Source: an uncultured Planctomyces sp. (GTDB lineage: Bacteria; Planctomycetota; Planctomycetia; Planctomycetales; Planctomycetaceae). From it: DNA of 32,229 nt. Position numbers and translations under genes: made by a program. This document shows positions 9,501-17,031 of this stretch, piece after piece. How positions within the stretch are numbered: position 1 is the first letter of the stretch; every line of letters starts with the position of its first letter. A model generated the notes under the pieces. The model was given only the letters and a program-made list of their open reading frames with translations. It was not told where the DNA came from and made no database searches. The stretch covers positions 1 to 32,229 of the forward strand of contig CALDJX010000314.1 in the NCBI GenBank assembly GCA_937899075.1. The letters are read 5' to 3'.

Positions 9501-10908
9501 CGCCGAAAAGTCCGCGCTGGTTGATGCCAGCGCCGCCGCCGCAATTCGAGAAGCTCAGCAGGCAGCCACCGAAGCGGGCAAAGCAGCGAAAGCCGTCGCG
9601 GCAGCCACCCCAAAACCTGAAAGTGGTGATTCGCCGAAAGCCGACTCGCCGGGAACTCCTCCGCCGGAATTCGACGCCGCAACGGCAGATAAGGCCATCG
9701 CCGAAAAGCTGGGACGAGCTGCGGCCGACCTCGCCGCGAAAGCTCAGCAGCTCGAACGCGAGCAGGCGCTGGCTCAAGCTCTGGCCGAACTCGCGAACTC
9801 GCAGCAGGATTCCGTCGAACAACTTGCCGACGCCCGCAACGCTCTGAAGAAGTCCAACAGCCAACCACCAACAAAGCCAGAACTCGATCCAGCGAAGCCC
9901 GGCCCGGAAGGCGAGGCGTCCAAAGAAAACGCGACAGAGATGACAGCCGAAGACAAGAGCGCTGCTCAAAAACTGGCCCAGGCAATGAAGCAGTTTTCGG
10001 AATCGCAACGGCTGACCGGCGAAGGAGCTGTTGAACTATCCGGTCAGGAAGAAGTCGCCAACCTGCCGATTCGCGAAGCACTCGATCTGGCTTCCGAACT
10101 TCTGAAGCCCGCGAAACCAGCACCGACTCCGGCCGGCGATCAACCACCACGACTCGCGGCACTTGATCCCGCGACTCAGCAACCTCCCACCGCCGAAAAT
10201 GCGAACTCGCCAGCGGAAGATGCTCCGTCAACTGCCGGCGACGAACCTGCCGAAGGTGGCGACCCATCGGCGGATGGCGAACAGCCCGGCAGTCCAACAC
10301 CTGGCGAAAACCCAACGGGGAAATCTCAACCGAACGGCCAGCAACCAGGCAGTCCTCAGCAGGGACCGCCGCAGTCTGCCGAGTTGGGCAACGGATTCGT
10401 CCCGGATTCCCCCGAGGCGACCGCACGATTAATGGCGGATCCGGAACTGCTGGCTCAGCTGTCGGAGATGATGGAGGCTGCCCTCGCCGACGCCGCACAG
10501 AATCAGGAAGCCGCAGCGGCTCAGGCAGCGGCGGCCGAATCTGGTCAGCCCGCCACTTCCGAACCGCCGTCTGGTCAGCCGCCAAGCGCCGGTCAACCGC
10601 CACAAGATGCGCAGGCGTCGCAGAAGTCAGAGGGAGGCGGAGCTTCTGACGTCGGTCTCGAAACCGAGAACCAGGCAACGAAAGACGATGCGCTCAACGT
10701 TGTCGACACAGCGACGCCTTCGAAAGATGGACGAACTCCGACATCGAACGATCGAACTCGCACGATCGAATCGCGACAACTGCGTCAGGCCGCCTGGTTC
10801 GCCAAACTGCCAACGGAATTGCGAAACGCAATCCTCGCCGGCAGCCAGCGGCGAGCACCTCGCGCCTACGAAGACCGGCTGCGACGGTACTTCGAGAGTC
10901 TGGAATAG
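6541..10908 (+). CDS. Giant alanine-rich coiled-coil protein, 1455 aa
   Basis: The N-terminus has a basic stretch and a hydrophobic helix (about residues 18-36) ending in Ala-Ile-Ala at 38-40, so it is exported or anchored. Residues about 41-390 are ordinary helical sequence. From about 400 to 1190 the protein is an extraordinarily Ala/Glu/Lys/Gln-rich helix with few aromatics, which should form a very long coiled coil or fibre. Then comes a Pro/Ala/Gly/Gln-rich linker (about 1200-1400) and a conserved-looking basic end with RAYEDRLRRYFESLE. The start overlaps the preceding gene by ATGA. Together they look like a split DUF4175-type envelope system, or a structural element of the planctomycete cell envelope. 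The repetitive composition creates long false open frames on the opposite strand. Real gene certain, function unknown. Confidence 0.8.
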   Translation: MTQRLCTSIHDFAGRSKRFWIFGLAVLALALTVIPESAIAVDKLALRRKQIDQQRARAMAQKLVSSAVDLQIHQLEDNGLTDLPIYKEITAMRGSIGELVETEMADVVQMLLDAQQLDTAADREAKFVAARSTIRQIVVRLAVERHNLLRRLRNAEIAEQIKRLINLETATMTVTKGLPEESQTRREQLAVRTIEDQRDIKELFLHLVETLADVSSWDGAIGQGATKGLIILKRDEVGLHLDRAGSELAATRFTSSAVEQAQVVAGLKKLLDEVLHTQGLISSDSESIYERIEELASKQSEIRAKVQKADLSNTDESSDLATEQDAIKAELEELAEVVGDNPQAAEHVQEAIEAAAQASEQIFSEAPEQAINAQRLVEGHLAALQDKLQQDMQAQLSDKTATELAQTVKDLEATKAELQQAIQQQQQADDSTATDPAKAAQQEKAVEVALKEAAKAVDKRDLPEELAATIAAAEDAVARAVDAADEASKAQAPDSDEKLAAAKDATQNASDAVERALASTQESLAETQRMEAAVKIGELARAAEALERAAAAERKIAETTEAIAAGKPVDAATAKELTQEQKTVQEVAERIAEGVKETSPEVSKALRQAGEKMKAAAAPLDQIAAAAEQSESAKAAAEQATDNDDKAAMAAAEKSSADASKKATDAAKNASQNAAEAASGLASAAQNLRNEIAKTAEQLAQLSAEQLGKVKDAQAAVDETIQETEKSVADRIQKLAEARSKVADAFIEQQRAEGRPEAADAMTLARRIDEAQATQKSADKAAQEVESGVAATPLEAATKQLSVSDLAQKLAKEAKDRPQGKAAQAANKPDPLTAALQQAQQAGAEAARQALDGNAEAAEAARKQARDALAEALATAVAEADQAATAKPTGAPDPTAQKDVAAKAEAAGELAKDDAGQAAGALDEAADAAKQAAAELSQNLPEMAKTSQKATTDALIKAADTLDAAARDLASKQATELASVTDKADKAAEKSALVDASAAAAIREAQQAATEAGKAAKAVAAATPKPESGDSPKADSPGTPPPEFDAATADKAIAEKLGRAAADLAAKAQQLEREQALAQALAELANSQQDSVEQLADARNALKKSNSQPPTKPELDPAKPGPEGEASKENATEMTAEDKSAAQKLAQAMKQFSESQRLTGEGAVELSGQEEVANLPIREALDLASELLKPAKPAPTPAGDQPPRLAALDPATQQPPTAENANSPAEDAPSTAGDEPAEGGDPSADGEQPGSPTPGENPTGKSQPNGQQPGSPQQGPPQSAELGNGFVPDSPEATARLMADPELLAQLSEMMEAALADAAQNQEAAAAQAAAAESGQPATSEPPSGQPPSAGQPPQDAQASQKSEGGGASDVGLETENQATKDDALNVVDTATPSKDGRTPTSNDRTRTIESRQLRQAAWFAKLPTELRNAILAGSQRRAPRAYEDRLRRYFESLE

Positions 10909-10992
10909 AACTCGAGATCGTCGCAGACCCTGGAAATTGACACGGGGACGCGACACCTATCCGAACCCGCCTTGTCAAGCATTCTGGACGAT

Positions 10993-11021
10993 TTGAAAAC
11001 GTTCTCTGACCCTGGTATTGT
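10993..11021 (+). promoter_or_regulatory. Candidate sigma-70 promoter for cyclo-ligase gene
   Basis: TTGAAA at 10993-10998 and TATTGT at 11016-11021 are separated by exactly 17 bases, 40 bases before the ATG of the downstream gene. Both hexamers differ from the housekeeping consensus, so this is a plausible but unproven promoter. Confidence 0.35.
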
Positions 11022-11061
11022 CTCGGCCTGACCGAACATCACACCACATGGAGCATCAGGG

Positions 11062-11703
11062 ATGACCTCGTCGACCGAACCCGATTCCACTCAAACAACG
11101 GACCTCGCCGAGCTGAAAACACAGATTCGAAAGCAGGCTCACGAAAACCGAAAGAATCAGGAAAACAAGGACGAAATCAGCGAAACGATCGTCGAAAAGT
11201 TCATGTCACTGCCTGAGTTTGAACGAGCAGAAACGGTCCTGTTCTACGTTGATGTCCGAGCCGAAGTTCGCACACGACACGCCTTTCAAGACGCTCTGGC
11301 GACCGGCAAGAAGATCATCGTTCCGTGGTGCAACGACGACGGGGAACTTGAACTCTTTCACATGGAAAGCGTCGACGAACTCGCCGAAGGCATGTACCGG
11401 ATTCTGGAGCCAAAGGCTGAACTGCGTCATCTGCCCGAGAAGGTCGTTCCGCCGGAAGGCATCGACCTGATCATGGTGCCAGGCGTCGGCTTCGACGAAC
11501 GCGGCGGCCGCACCGGACATGGCAAAGGCTACTACGACAAGCTGCTCGAACACGCTCGCCCCGACTGCCCGCTGGTCGCCCTGGCGTTTGATTGCCAGAT
11601 GTTCCCGGAAATCCCGATGCAGTCGCACGACATTTTCATGGACAAGGTCATCACCGAAACAGCCATCCACGACGGGATCGGACGAAAAGACGAACTGGCC
11701 TGA
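11062..11703 (+). CDS. 5-formyltetrahydrofolate cyclo-ligase
   Basis: This enzyme (the MTHFS/YgfA family) converts 5-formyltetrahydrofolate to 5,10-methenyltetrahydrofolate with ATP, returning a storage folate to the one-carbon pool in the cytoplasm. The 213-residue length fits the family. The signature VPGVGFDERGGRTGHGKGYY at about residues 138-157 is the ATP/folate loop, and an N-terminal Lys/Arg helix (LKTQIRKQAHENRK) matches the family's nucleotide-binding start. The C-terminus FMDKVITETAIHD also fits. GGAG lies eight bases before the ATG, a candidate promoter sits 40 bases upstream, and a strong intrinsic terminator follows the stop, so it is probably a single-gene unit. The N-terminal part is somewhat long and charged, but no key residue appears to be missing. 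Confidence 0.92.
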   Translation: MTSSTEPDSTQTTDLAELKTQIRKQAHENRKNQENKDEISETIVEKFMSLPEFERAETVLFYVDVRAEVRTRHAFQDALATGKKIIVPWCNDDGELELFHMESVDELAEGMYRILEPKAELRHLPEKVVPPEGIDLIMVPGVGFDERGGRTGHGKGYYDKLLEHARPDCPLVALAFDCQMFPEIPMQSHDIFMDKVITETAIHDGIGRKDELA

Positions 11704-11725
11704 GACAGTGGAAGCAAAACGAAAC

Positions 11726-11764
11726 GGCTCGGAACCAACGTCGCGTTGGTTCCGAGCCATTTTT
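11726..11764. terminator. Intrinsic terminator, 15-bp perfect stem
   Basis: Arms 11726-11740 and 11744-11758 pair perfectly over 15 bases around a three-base loop and are followed by ATTTTT on the plus strand. It ends the cyclo-ligase transcript. An A-rich stretch lies on the other side, so it may also stop the converging DUF1080 transcript. Confidence 0.85.
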
Positions 11765-11834
11765 GTAGGGTGCGTCTTGACGCACCGCTGTCCTCATGAA
11801 TCTTGAAGAATGGTGCGTCGAGACGCACCCTGCA
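11764..11834. repeat. REP-like inverted pair of GGTGCGTC hairpins
   Basis: Two small hairpins, GGTGCGTC-TT-GACGCACC (11769-11786) and GGTGCGTC-GA-GACGCACC (11812-11829), face each other. The outer ends, TGTAGGGTGCGTC and GACGCACCCTGCA, are near-perfect inverted copies, so the whole 71-bp unit is itself an inverted repeat. Sequences of this kind are spread between genes in many bacteria. It sits between two converging genes. Confidence 0.75.
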
Positions 11835-11843
11835 TGAACGGTT

Positions 11844-12518
11844 CTACTTCTTCGAACCAGAATTCAGTTCTTTGATTCGGATGTTGCGGTAAGACGCTTC
11901 AGCCGGCTCGCCGCTGTGAATCTGCACGCCGATGATTCCAGAGTCGGCGATGTCTGAGTCTTTCTCGACATAGTCGACTGCAAGATAGCCGTTTACGCTG
12001 ATCTGAATCTTTGGGCCTTCGCAGCGGATCACGAAGTCGTTCCACCCGTCAGGCCGAACGGCTTTCTTCAGCTCTGCCTGGTCACCGACGACCAGAAACT
12101 TCCGGCGACGTGACTCGTCGTAAAGAGCTCCCCAGATCAGCTCGTCGCCCTTCATCACGCCGATGTCTGCCTGGAAACCGATCACTTCGTGATGGTTCGG
12201 AATTCGTTCTGAGCGGAACTGAATTCCGGCGTTCGTGCCTTTGCCTTCGAGCTTTGCCTGAAGCCGCAGTTCGAAGTCGCCGTACTTCTTCTTGGAGCAA
12301 AGAAACTCGTTGTTGGGAATTCGTTTCTCCTGAGTCCCCGCGACGATCGCACCATCTTCGACGCGGAACATCTCCCGGTTGCCTTCCCAGCCGTCGAGTG
12401 TTTTGCCATCGAAGATCGCAACGAATCCCGGCTCGATCTTCTTGTCGGCAGCCTCCGTACTCCGACTCATGGCGACGGACAGGGCACACAGGCAGAGCAT
12501 CGACGTCACATATCTCAC
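11844..12518 (-). CDS. DUF1080 (3-keto-disaccharide hydrolase-type) exported protein
   Basis: A 224-residue protein with a signal peptide (MRYVTSMLCLCALSVAMS, cleaved near STEA) and one DUF1080 domain: it opens with FVAIFDGKTLDGWEG, followed by the strands typical of this concanavalin-like fold (DFELRLQAKLEGKGTNAGIQ, WNDFVIRCEGPKIQISVNG) and ends with GIIGVQIHSGEPAEASYRNI. Some family members hydrolyse 3-keto-glycosides; most planctomycete copies are uncharacterised but are thought to act on glycans outside the cytoplasm. I choose the GTG at 12518 because GGAG sits seven bases upstream; the TTG at 12524 would lie too close to it. The gene follows the P4H fusion gene by about 30 bases, so the two probably form an operon. 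The family is certain; the substrate is unknown. Confidence 0.88.
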   Translation of the reverse strand: MRYVTSMLCLCALSVAMSRSTEAADKKIEPGFVAIFDGKTLDGWEGNREMFRVEDGAIVAGTQEKRIPNNEFLCSKKKYGDFELRLQAKLEGKGTNAGIQFRSERIPNHHEVIGFQADIGVMKGDELIWGALYDESRRRKFLVVGDQAELKKAVRPDGWNDFVIRCEGPKIQISVNGYLAVDYVEKDSDIADSGIIGVQIHSGEPAEASYRNIRIKELNSGSKK

Positions 12519-12550
12519 GAGCAAGCTCCAATCAGGAGTACGGTGGTGTA

Positions 12551-13663
12551 TTAAGCCGGCGGAGCGTTGACGTTGCCGCCGAGGAACTGCTGGTTCGCCT
12601 CGCGAACTTTTGCAGCCGCGTCATCATACAGAAACGGCAGGAAAACATACCGTTGACCACGGGTCACGGGCGTGGCTTCGTGAAGCAGCGAGCACGAAAA
12701 CACACACGCTCCACCAGCCGGCGGCTTGAAGAGTTTCTTTCCGAACTCGGGAAACCACACACAACCGCCGTCGTAATCGTCATTCAGGTTCAGCGAAACG
12801 GCAAACCGCCGATGAGCCGTCGCCTTGGTCGTGTTGTCGCGGTGAGCCTTGAAGTGGCCACCATGCTGACCTTCATAACAGGCGACGATGTAACGCTCCA
12901 TCCGAGTCGCGTCGAACTGAAAGGCCCTCCGAATCTCCGGAGCCAGCCGGTCGTGAATCTTGAACATGCATTTTTTGCGAACGGCCTCGTCCTCGATGAC
13001 CTGGTCTCGTCGACGCTTGGTCCCGTAATCGTAAACGCCGACAGTCTTCCCGTCCTGATCCCTCATGAACCCTGAATCTTCGCCACCCTGCGCGTCGTAG
13101 ATCTCGATCAGTTCTTTGCAGAATTCCGGCTCAAAAATGTTCGGAACAATCAACACAGGAGCCTGCACTTCGGCATCAGAATGAGGTGGAAAGTGCGGCA
13201 ACGGCCGCACGACATCCAGCACTTTTTCAAGATGCCCCACTCCCGAATCTTCGATAGGGATACTGGCGATCGTCCTCAATCGTTGATCAAGCACGAGCGT
13301 AAAAGGTCGGTACTGCATACAAGCCTGCGTACCGGCGATGCCTTTCGAAATGGCACCGTAACCTTCGCTGACGAAGTGTTTGAAATCCTTGAAGTAGCGT
13401 ACGCCAGGCACAAACTCGCGAACCTTTGCCGCTTCGAAGTCTGCCGGGTCGATGATCACGCCAAAGAAGCAGCACCGCTCGTCGCTGAACTCCTTTCGCA
13501 ACCGCTCGACATCCTCGACTACCTGCTGAGATGCCCCACGTGAGGTCGAGCCCAGAAAACTGAGCACGACATACCGACCCGCCGCCGCACTGAACTGAAA
13601 CTGCCGAGTCGAATGAGTGTCGGCACTGAACCACGAAACCGGGTCGCCCTTGGAATACGCCAT
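12551..13663 (-). CDS. Thioredoxin-fold / prolyl-4-hydroxylase-type 2OG-Fe(II) dioxygenase fusion
   Basis: Residues about 1-150 resemble a peroxiredoxin (AhpC/TSA) domain (GDPVSWFSADTH, YVVLSFLGSTSRG, PFTLVLDQRLRTIASI). Residues about 165-350 are a P4H-type dioxygenase: iron ligands His274 and Asp276 in HRD, distal His328, and the 2-oxoglutarate-binding Arg338 in HEATPVTRGQR. The enzyme should hydroxylate a protein or small molecule with O2 and 2-oxoglutarate in the cytoplasm; no signal peptide is seen. The peroxidatic Cys expected after the Thr of STSRG is replaced by Gly, so the first domain probably does not reduce peroxide and may bind a partner instead. AAGGA precedes the ATG by seven bases. 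The DUF1080 gene follows closely. Dioxygenase call is confident; substrate unknown. Confidence 0.85.
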   Translation of the reverse strand: MAYSKGDPVSWFSADTHSTRQFQFSAAAGRYVVLSFLGSTSRGASQQVVEDVERLRKEFSDERCCFFGVIIDPADFEAAKVREFVPGVRYFKDFKHFVSEGYGAISKGIAGTQACMQYRPFTLVLDQRLRTIASIPIEDSGVGHLEKVLDVVRPLPHFPPHSDAEVQAPVLIVPNIFEPEFCKELIEIYDAQGGEDSGFMRDQDGKTVGVYDYGTKRRRDQVIEDEAVRKKCMFKIHDRLAPEIRRAFQFDATRMERYIVACYEGQHGGHFKAHRDNTTKATAHRRFAVSLNLNDDYDGGCVWFPEFGKKLFKPPAGGACVFSCSLLHEATPVTRGQRYVFLPFLYDDAAAKVREANQQFLGGNVNAPPA

Positions 13664-13689
13664 CGCCCCATCCTTGTCTGAAAAAGAAA

Positions 13690-13752
13690 AACACCAACCG
13701 ACACTAATAATCGCTAATCAAGGATTAGTGAATATCAGCGTCGATTGGTGTT
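13690..13752. repeat. AT-rich 30-bp palindrome, copy 2
   Basis: Arms 13690-13719 and 13723-13752 match at 25 of 30 positions around a three-base loop. The internal core ACACTAATAATCGCT (13702-13716) is identical to that in the palindrome at 4660-4744, while the outer ends (AACACCAA/TTGGTGTT) differ. It lies between metG and the P4H fusion gene, which are transcribed in the same direction. Confidence 0.75.
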
Positions 13753-13794
13753 CGAGAATTTGCTCTGCACAACAGAACCCGCCAGTGCGATCGT

Positions 13795-15873
13795 TCAATG
13801 AACGCGTTGGCCAGGCACAGCACCGTCGTCAATATCGAGCAGGAAGACATCAGCCTTGCCCGGCCCGGAGGCGCAGACCATGCCTTCGCTCAAGCCGAAC
13901 TTCATCTGACGCGGTTTCAGGTTGGCGACACAGACAACCAGTCGGCCGACCAGGTCCTCAGGTTTGTAGGCTTCTTTGATTCCCGCAAAGACGTTGCGAG
14001 TTTCCCCGCCGCCCAGGCTGAGCGTCAGATTCAGAAGCTTGTTGGCTTTGGGAACGTCCTTCGCCTCAATGACCCGAGCAACTCGCAGATCGACTTTTAC
14101 GAAGTCATCGATCGTGCATTCTTCCGTCATCGGCTCGGCTGCGAGAGCTTCCGGCCCGTCGTTCCACGGCGATTCGTTATCGACAGAACCTTCGTCGGCC
14201 GGCTCTTCAACTACGCTTTCATCAACCATTGCGTCTACCTGTGCTTTCGTAATTCGTTGCATCATGTGTTTGAACTCGCTGACCGGCGTTCCAGTCAGCG
14301 GAGTTTTTGCGTCATCCCAGTTGGAAATCGGAGCGTTCAACAACTCACCCGCCTGCTCGGCCAGTTTCGGCAACACCGGTTGTAGAAAAACAGCGACTTG
14401 CCGAAACAGATTGAGAACAATCGAGCAAATCTGACGGACTTCTTCCGCCTTCTCGGGATCCTTGTTCAGTTTCCACGGAGCCCGATCATTGATGAACCGG
14501 TTGGCTTCATCAGCCAGTTGCAGAATTTCGAGCGTTGCCGACGCGAAGTCACACTGCTCGTAGAATTCCGCGATCTGATCAGCCTTGGCCGCGGCCGCCG
14601 CGAACAGCCCACCGTCGTCGGGATACTCTTCGCAAAGAGTCCCACCACTGACGAACTTCGCCGACCTCGACGCCAGATTCACGATATTGCCGACCAAATG
14701 AGAGTTCACGCGGTTGACGAACTCTTCCAGATTCAGGTCGATATCTCCCAGACCCGGTCCGAGTTTCGACGCGTAAAAGTATCGCAGATAGTCCGGTTCA
14801 AGATGGTTCAGATAAGTCGAGCCCATGATGAAGGTGCCCTGCGACTTGGACATCTTCTCGCCGTCGACTCGCAGGAATCCGTGAATGTGGACTTTCTCTG
14901 GCAGACTGAAACCGGCCGTCTTGAGCATCCCTGGCCAGAACAACGTGTGGAAGTACGTGATGTCCTTACCGATGAAATGGTGAATTTCCGTGTCGTCGCT
15001 TTTCCACCAGTCATCGAATTTTTCGCCCGTCCGATCACACCACTGCTTCGTCGAAGCCATGTATCCAATCGGAGCGTCGAACCAGACATACCAGAAGTTG
15101 CCGGGACTGTCGGGAATCTCGAAACCGAAGTACGGCGCCGGACGGGAAATATCCCAGTCACGAAGTTCCTTCGCTCCTTCTTCAGAGTTCGGATCGCCAA
15201 GGAACTGACCTCGCAGATTGTTAGCGACTTCCGGCTGCAGGTGCTTTCCTGACTGCGACCACTCATCCAGAAAACTGTGAAGCTGGCTCAGTTCGATGAA
15301 GAGGTGACTCGCCGTGCGCACTTCCGGAGTCGCACCGGACAGCGTGCTCTTCGGATCGATCAGTTCTGCGGGCGAGTATGTCCTTCCGCACTTGCTGCAA
15401 TTGTCCCCCGGCTGATTGGGAGCGTTACATTCAGAGTTCGGGCAGGTTCCTCGAACGAACCGATCCGCCAGAAACAGCCCGGCTTCCGGATCGAACAACT
15501 GCTCGATGTCCTTTTCCTTGACCAGTCCCGCGTCTCGAATCGCCTGCCAGATTTCGCCGCACAGCTCACGGTTCTCTGGACTGTTGGTCGAACCGTAATT
15601 GTCGAATTCGATTCCGAACGCGGCGAAGTCTCGCTGATGAGCGTCGCTCATTTCAGCAATGACTTCTTCTTCGGTGCGACCTTCATCGCGAGCCCGAATC
15701 GAAATCGCCGTGCCATGAGTGTCGTCTGCGCAGAAGAAGACCGTGCGGTTTCCGCGCAGCTTCTGAAATCGCACCCAGATGTCAGTCTGGATGTACTCGA
15801 CCAGGTGGCCGATGTGAATCTGCCCGTTCGCGTAAGGCAACGCTGCGGTCACAAGAATTCGTCGGTCACTCAT
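13795..15873 (-). CDS. metG: Methionyl-tRNA synthetase
   Basis: Charges tRNA-Met with methionine in the cytoplasm. The 692-residue protein has the class I signatures HIGH (residues 20-23) and KMSKS (340-344) and a zinc knuckle with Cys144, Cys149, Cys159 and Cys162. The anticodon-binding helical domain follows (about 390-545), then an acidic linker, then a C-terminal Trbp111/EMAP-type tRNA-binding domain (about 588-692, beginning [20 protein letters not shown]) that promotes dimerisation and tRNA binding. Length and domain order fit the long bacterial form. The ATG at 15873 is preceded by no strong ribosome binding site, which is common here. purQ lies upstream in the same direction with 137 bases between them, and a palindrome separates metG from the gene downstream. 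Confidence 0.97.
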   Translation of the reverse strand: MSDRRILVTAALPYANGQIHIGHLVEYIQTDIWVRFQKLRGNRTVFFCADDTHGTAISIRARDEGRTEEEVIAEMSDAHQRDFAAFGIEFDNYGSTNSPENRELCGEIWQAIRDAGLVKEKDIEQLFDPEAGLFLADRFVRGTCPNSECNAPNQPGDNCSKCGRTYSPAELIDPKSTLSGATPEVRTASHLFIELSQLHSFLDEWSQSGKHLQPEVANNLRGQFLGDPNSEEGAKELRDWDISRPAPYFGFEIPDSPGNFWYVWFDAPIGYMASTKQWCDRTGEKFDDWWKSDDTEIHHFIGKDITYFHTLFWPGMLKTAGFSLPEKVHIHGFLRVDGEKMSKSQGTFIMGSTYLNHLEPDYLRYFYASKLGPGLGDIDLNLEEFVNRVNSHLVGNIVNLASRSAKFVSGGTLCEEYPDDGGLFAAAAAKADQIAEFYEQCDFASATLEILQLADEANRFINDRAPWKLNKDPEKAEEVRQICSIVLNLFRQVAVFLQPVLPKLAEQAGELLNAPISNWDDAKTPLTGTPVSEFKHMMQRITKAQVDAMVDESVVEEPADEGSVDNESPWNDGPEALAAEPMTEECTIDDFVKVDLRVARVIEAKDVPKANKLLNLTLSLGGGETRNVFAGIKEAYKPEDLVGRLVVCVANLKPRQMKFGLSEGMVCASGPGKADVFLLDIDDGAVPGQRVH

Positions 15874-16010
15874 GGGAGATTTCGCTTACTTATTCGTTGA
15901 CGATGAAAGAGTTGTCGCTCGACAAGTTGAACACGGAAGACACGGATTTCACGAAAAGGTTTCGATCGATCCCGCGTTTTAACGGGGTTCAAGGAATTTC
16001 TTGTCGGCCT

Positions 16011-16850
16011 CTACCCGAAATACTCGACAGCATTCTGGAAGAGCTTGAGCCCGTCTCCGTCACCTCGCAGCTTCCGTCGAGTCCATTCCGGATGCTGCGT
16101 GGCGTGGATGAATCTTTCTGGATGAGGCATCAGGCCGAGGACTCGACCAGTCGCATCCCCGAGCCCGGCGATGTTGGCGAACGATCCATTTGGATTCACC
16201 GGGTATTTCAATTCTTCGGTCAGCCACCTGTTCGGGTCGCCCGAGCCGTTTTCGTTATTTGCCCCGCCTTGTGGAGAGCAGTAACAAAGAGCGGCCTGCC
16301 CGTTCTGACGCCATGTTTCGAGAATCGCCGGATCACGCACAACAAGCCGGCCTTCGGCATGTGCGAGCGGCATTTCGATCTGATCGATGCCGCGTAGGAA
16401 AACGTTATTGCTGCTCAGGTTTGCCAGCGTCACCCACAAAGATGTGTATCGGCCGTTGTCGTTCCAGGTGAGCGTCGTGTCTCGTTCGGCATCGGAATCT
16501 GACGAGATTCCCGCAGCACCATCGGGCAGGATTCCAGACTTCAGGAGTGTCTGAAATCCGTTGCAGATCCCGAGGACCAGCTTGTCGGCCGTCAGAAATT
16601 CCTGAAGAGCTTCTGAAAGCCGCCCTCGCAGGTGGCTTGAGAAGATGACACCTGCACCGATGTCGTCTCCGTAGCTGAATCCGCCCGGAATGCAGAGCGT
16701 CTGAAATCCGGCCAGCACGCTGGGATCTTCCAGGACTCTCAAGAGATGGACCCGCTCGGCCTTCGCGCCGCACATTTCGAAAGCATGTGCCGTTTCAGGA
16801 TCGCAGTTGGTGCCGGGGGCTCGTAGGACGCAGACTCGGGGCGTAGCCAT
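16011..16850 (-). CDS. purQ: Phosphoribosylformylglycinamidine synthase, glutaminase subunit PurQ
   Basis: PurQ releases ammonia from glutamine for the ATP-dependent formation of FGAM from FGAR, the fourth step of purine synthesis, in complex with PurL (and PurS where the small PurL is used). The 279-residue protein has the class I amidotransferase nucleophile Cys96 in GICNGFQ and the His243/Glu245 of the catalytic triad in MPHPERF; the oxyanion strand PGGFSYGDD is at 55-63. The frame is open to 16913, but the ATG at 16850 gives MATPRVCVLRAPGTNCD, the usual PurQ beginning. It is somewhat longer than the roughly 225-residue Bacillus-type PurQ, with an added segment around residues 195-215. No purL or purS is next to it, so the pathway genes are scattered. 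Confidence 0.95.
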   Translation of the reverse strand: MATPRVCVLRAPGTNCDPETAHAFEMCGAKAERVHLLRVLEDPSVLAGFQTLCIPGGFSYGDDIGAGVIFSSHLRGRLSEALQEFLTADKLVLGICNGFQTLLKSGILPDGAAGISSDSDAERDTTLTWNDNGRYTSLWVTLANLSSNNVFLRGIDQIEMPLAHAEGRLVVRDPAILETWRQNGQAALCYCSPQGGANNENGSGDPNRWLTEELKYPVNPNGSFANIAGLGDATGRVLGLMPHPERFIHATQHPEWTRRKLRGDGDGLKLFQNAVEYFG

Positions 16851-17031
16851 AAGGAAATCGTACACTTTTCGCAGGTATGCGGATTGCCGTCGAGCCGCCA
16901 CGTGACAGCTCACAGAGAACCGGCGCGAATCGTATTGAGACGGTAATCTCCCGACCAGTTCGTCAGTCGAAAAACGGACGTTCGAGACTTAGTTTCTGGC
17001 CTGGATGAGTTTCTGAACCAGGAAATCGCGA

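Noticed and set aside
8659..10008. 449-codon minus-strand frame rich in Cys, Phe, Gly and Arg
   Set aside because: It is the antisense of the repetitive Ala-codon stretch of the coiled-coil gene, which lacks stops in that frame because of composition.
9479..10678. 399-codon minus-strand frame rich in Arg, Pro and Leu
   Set aside because: Also an antisense shadow of the coiled-coil gene; no recognisable domain.
14398..15252. 284-codon plus-strand frame over metG
   Set aside because: Antisense of a confidently identified metG.
15874..16010. tRNA gene suspected next to metG because of a GGGGTTCAAGG stretch
   Set aside because: No cloverleaf with paired acceptor, D, anticodon and T arms can be formed around it.
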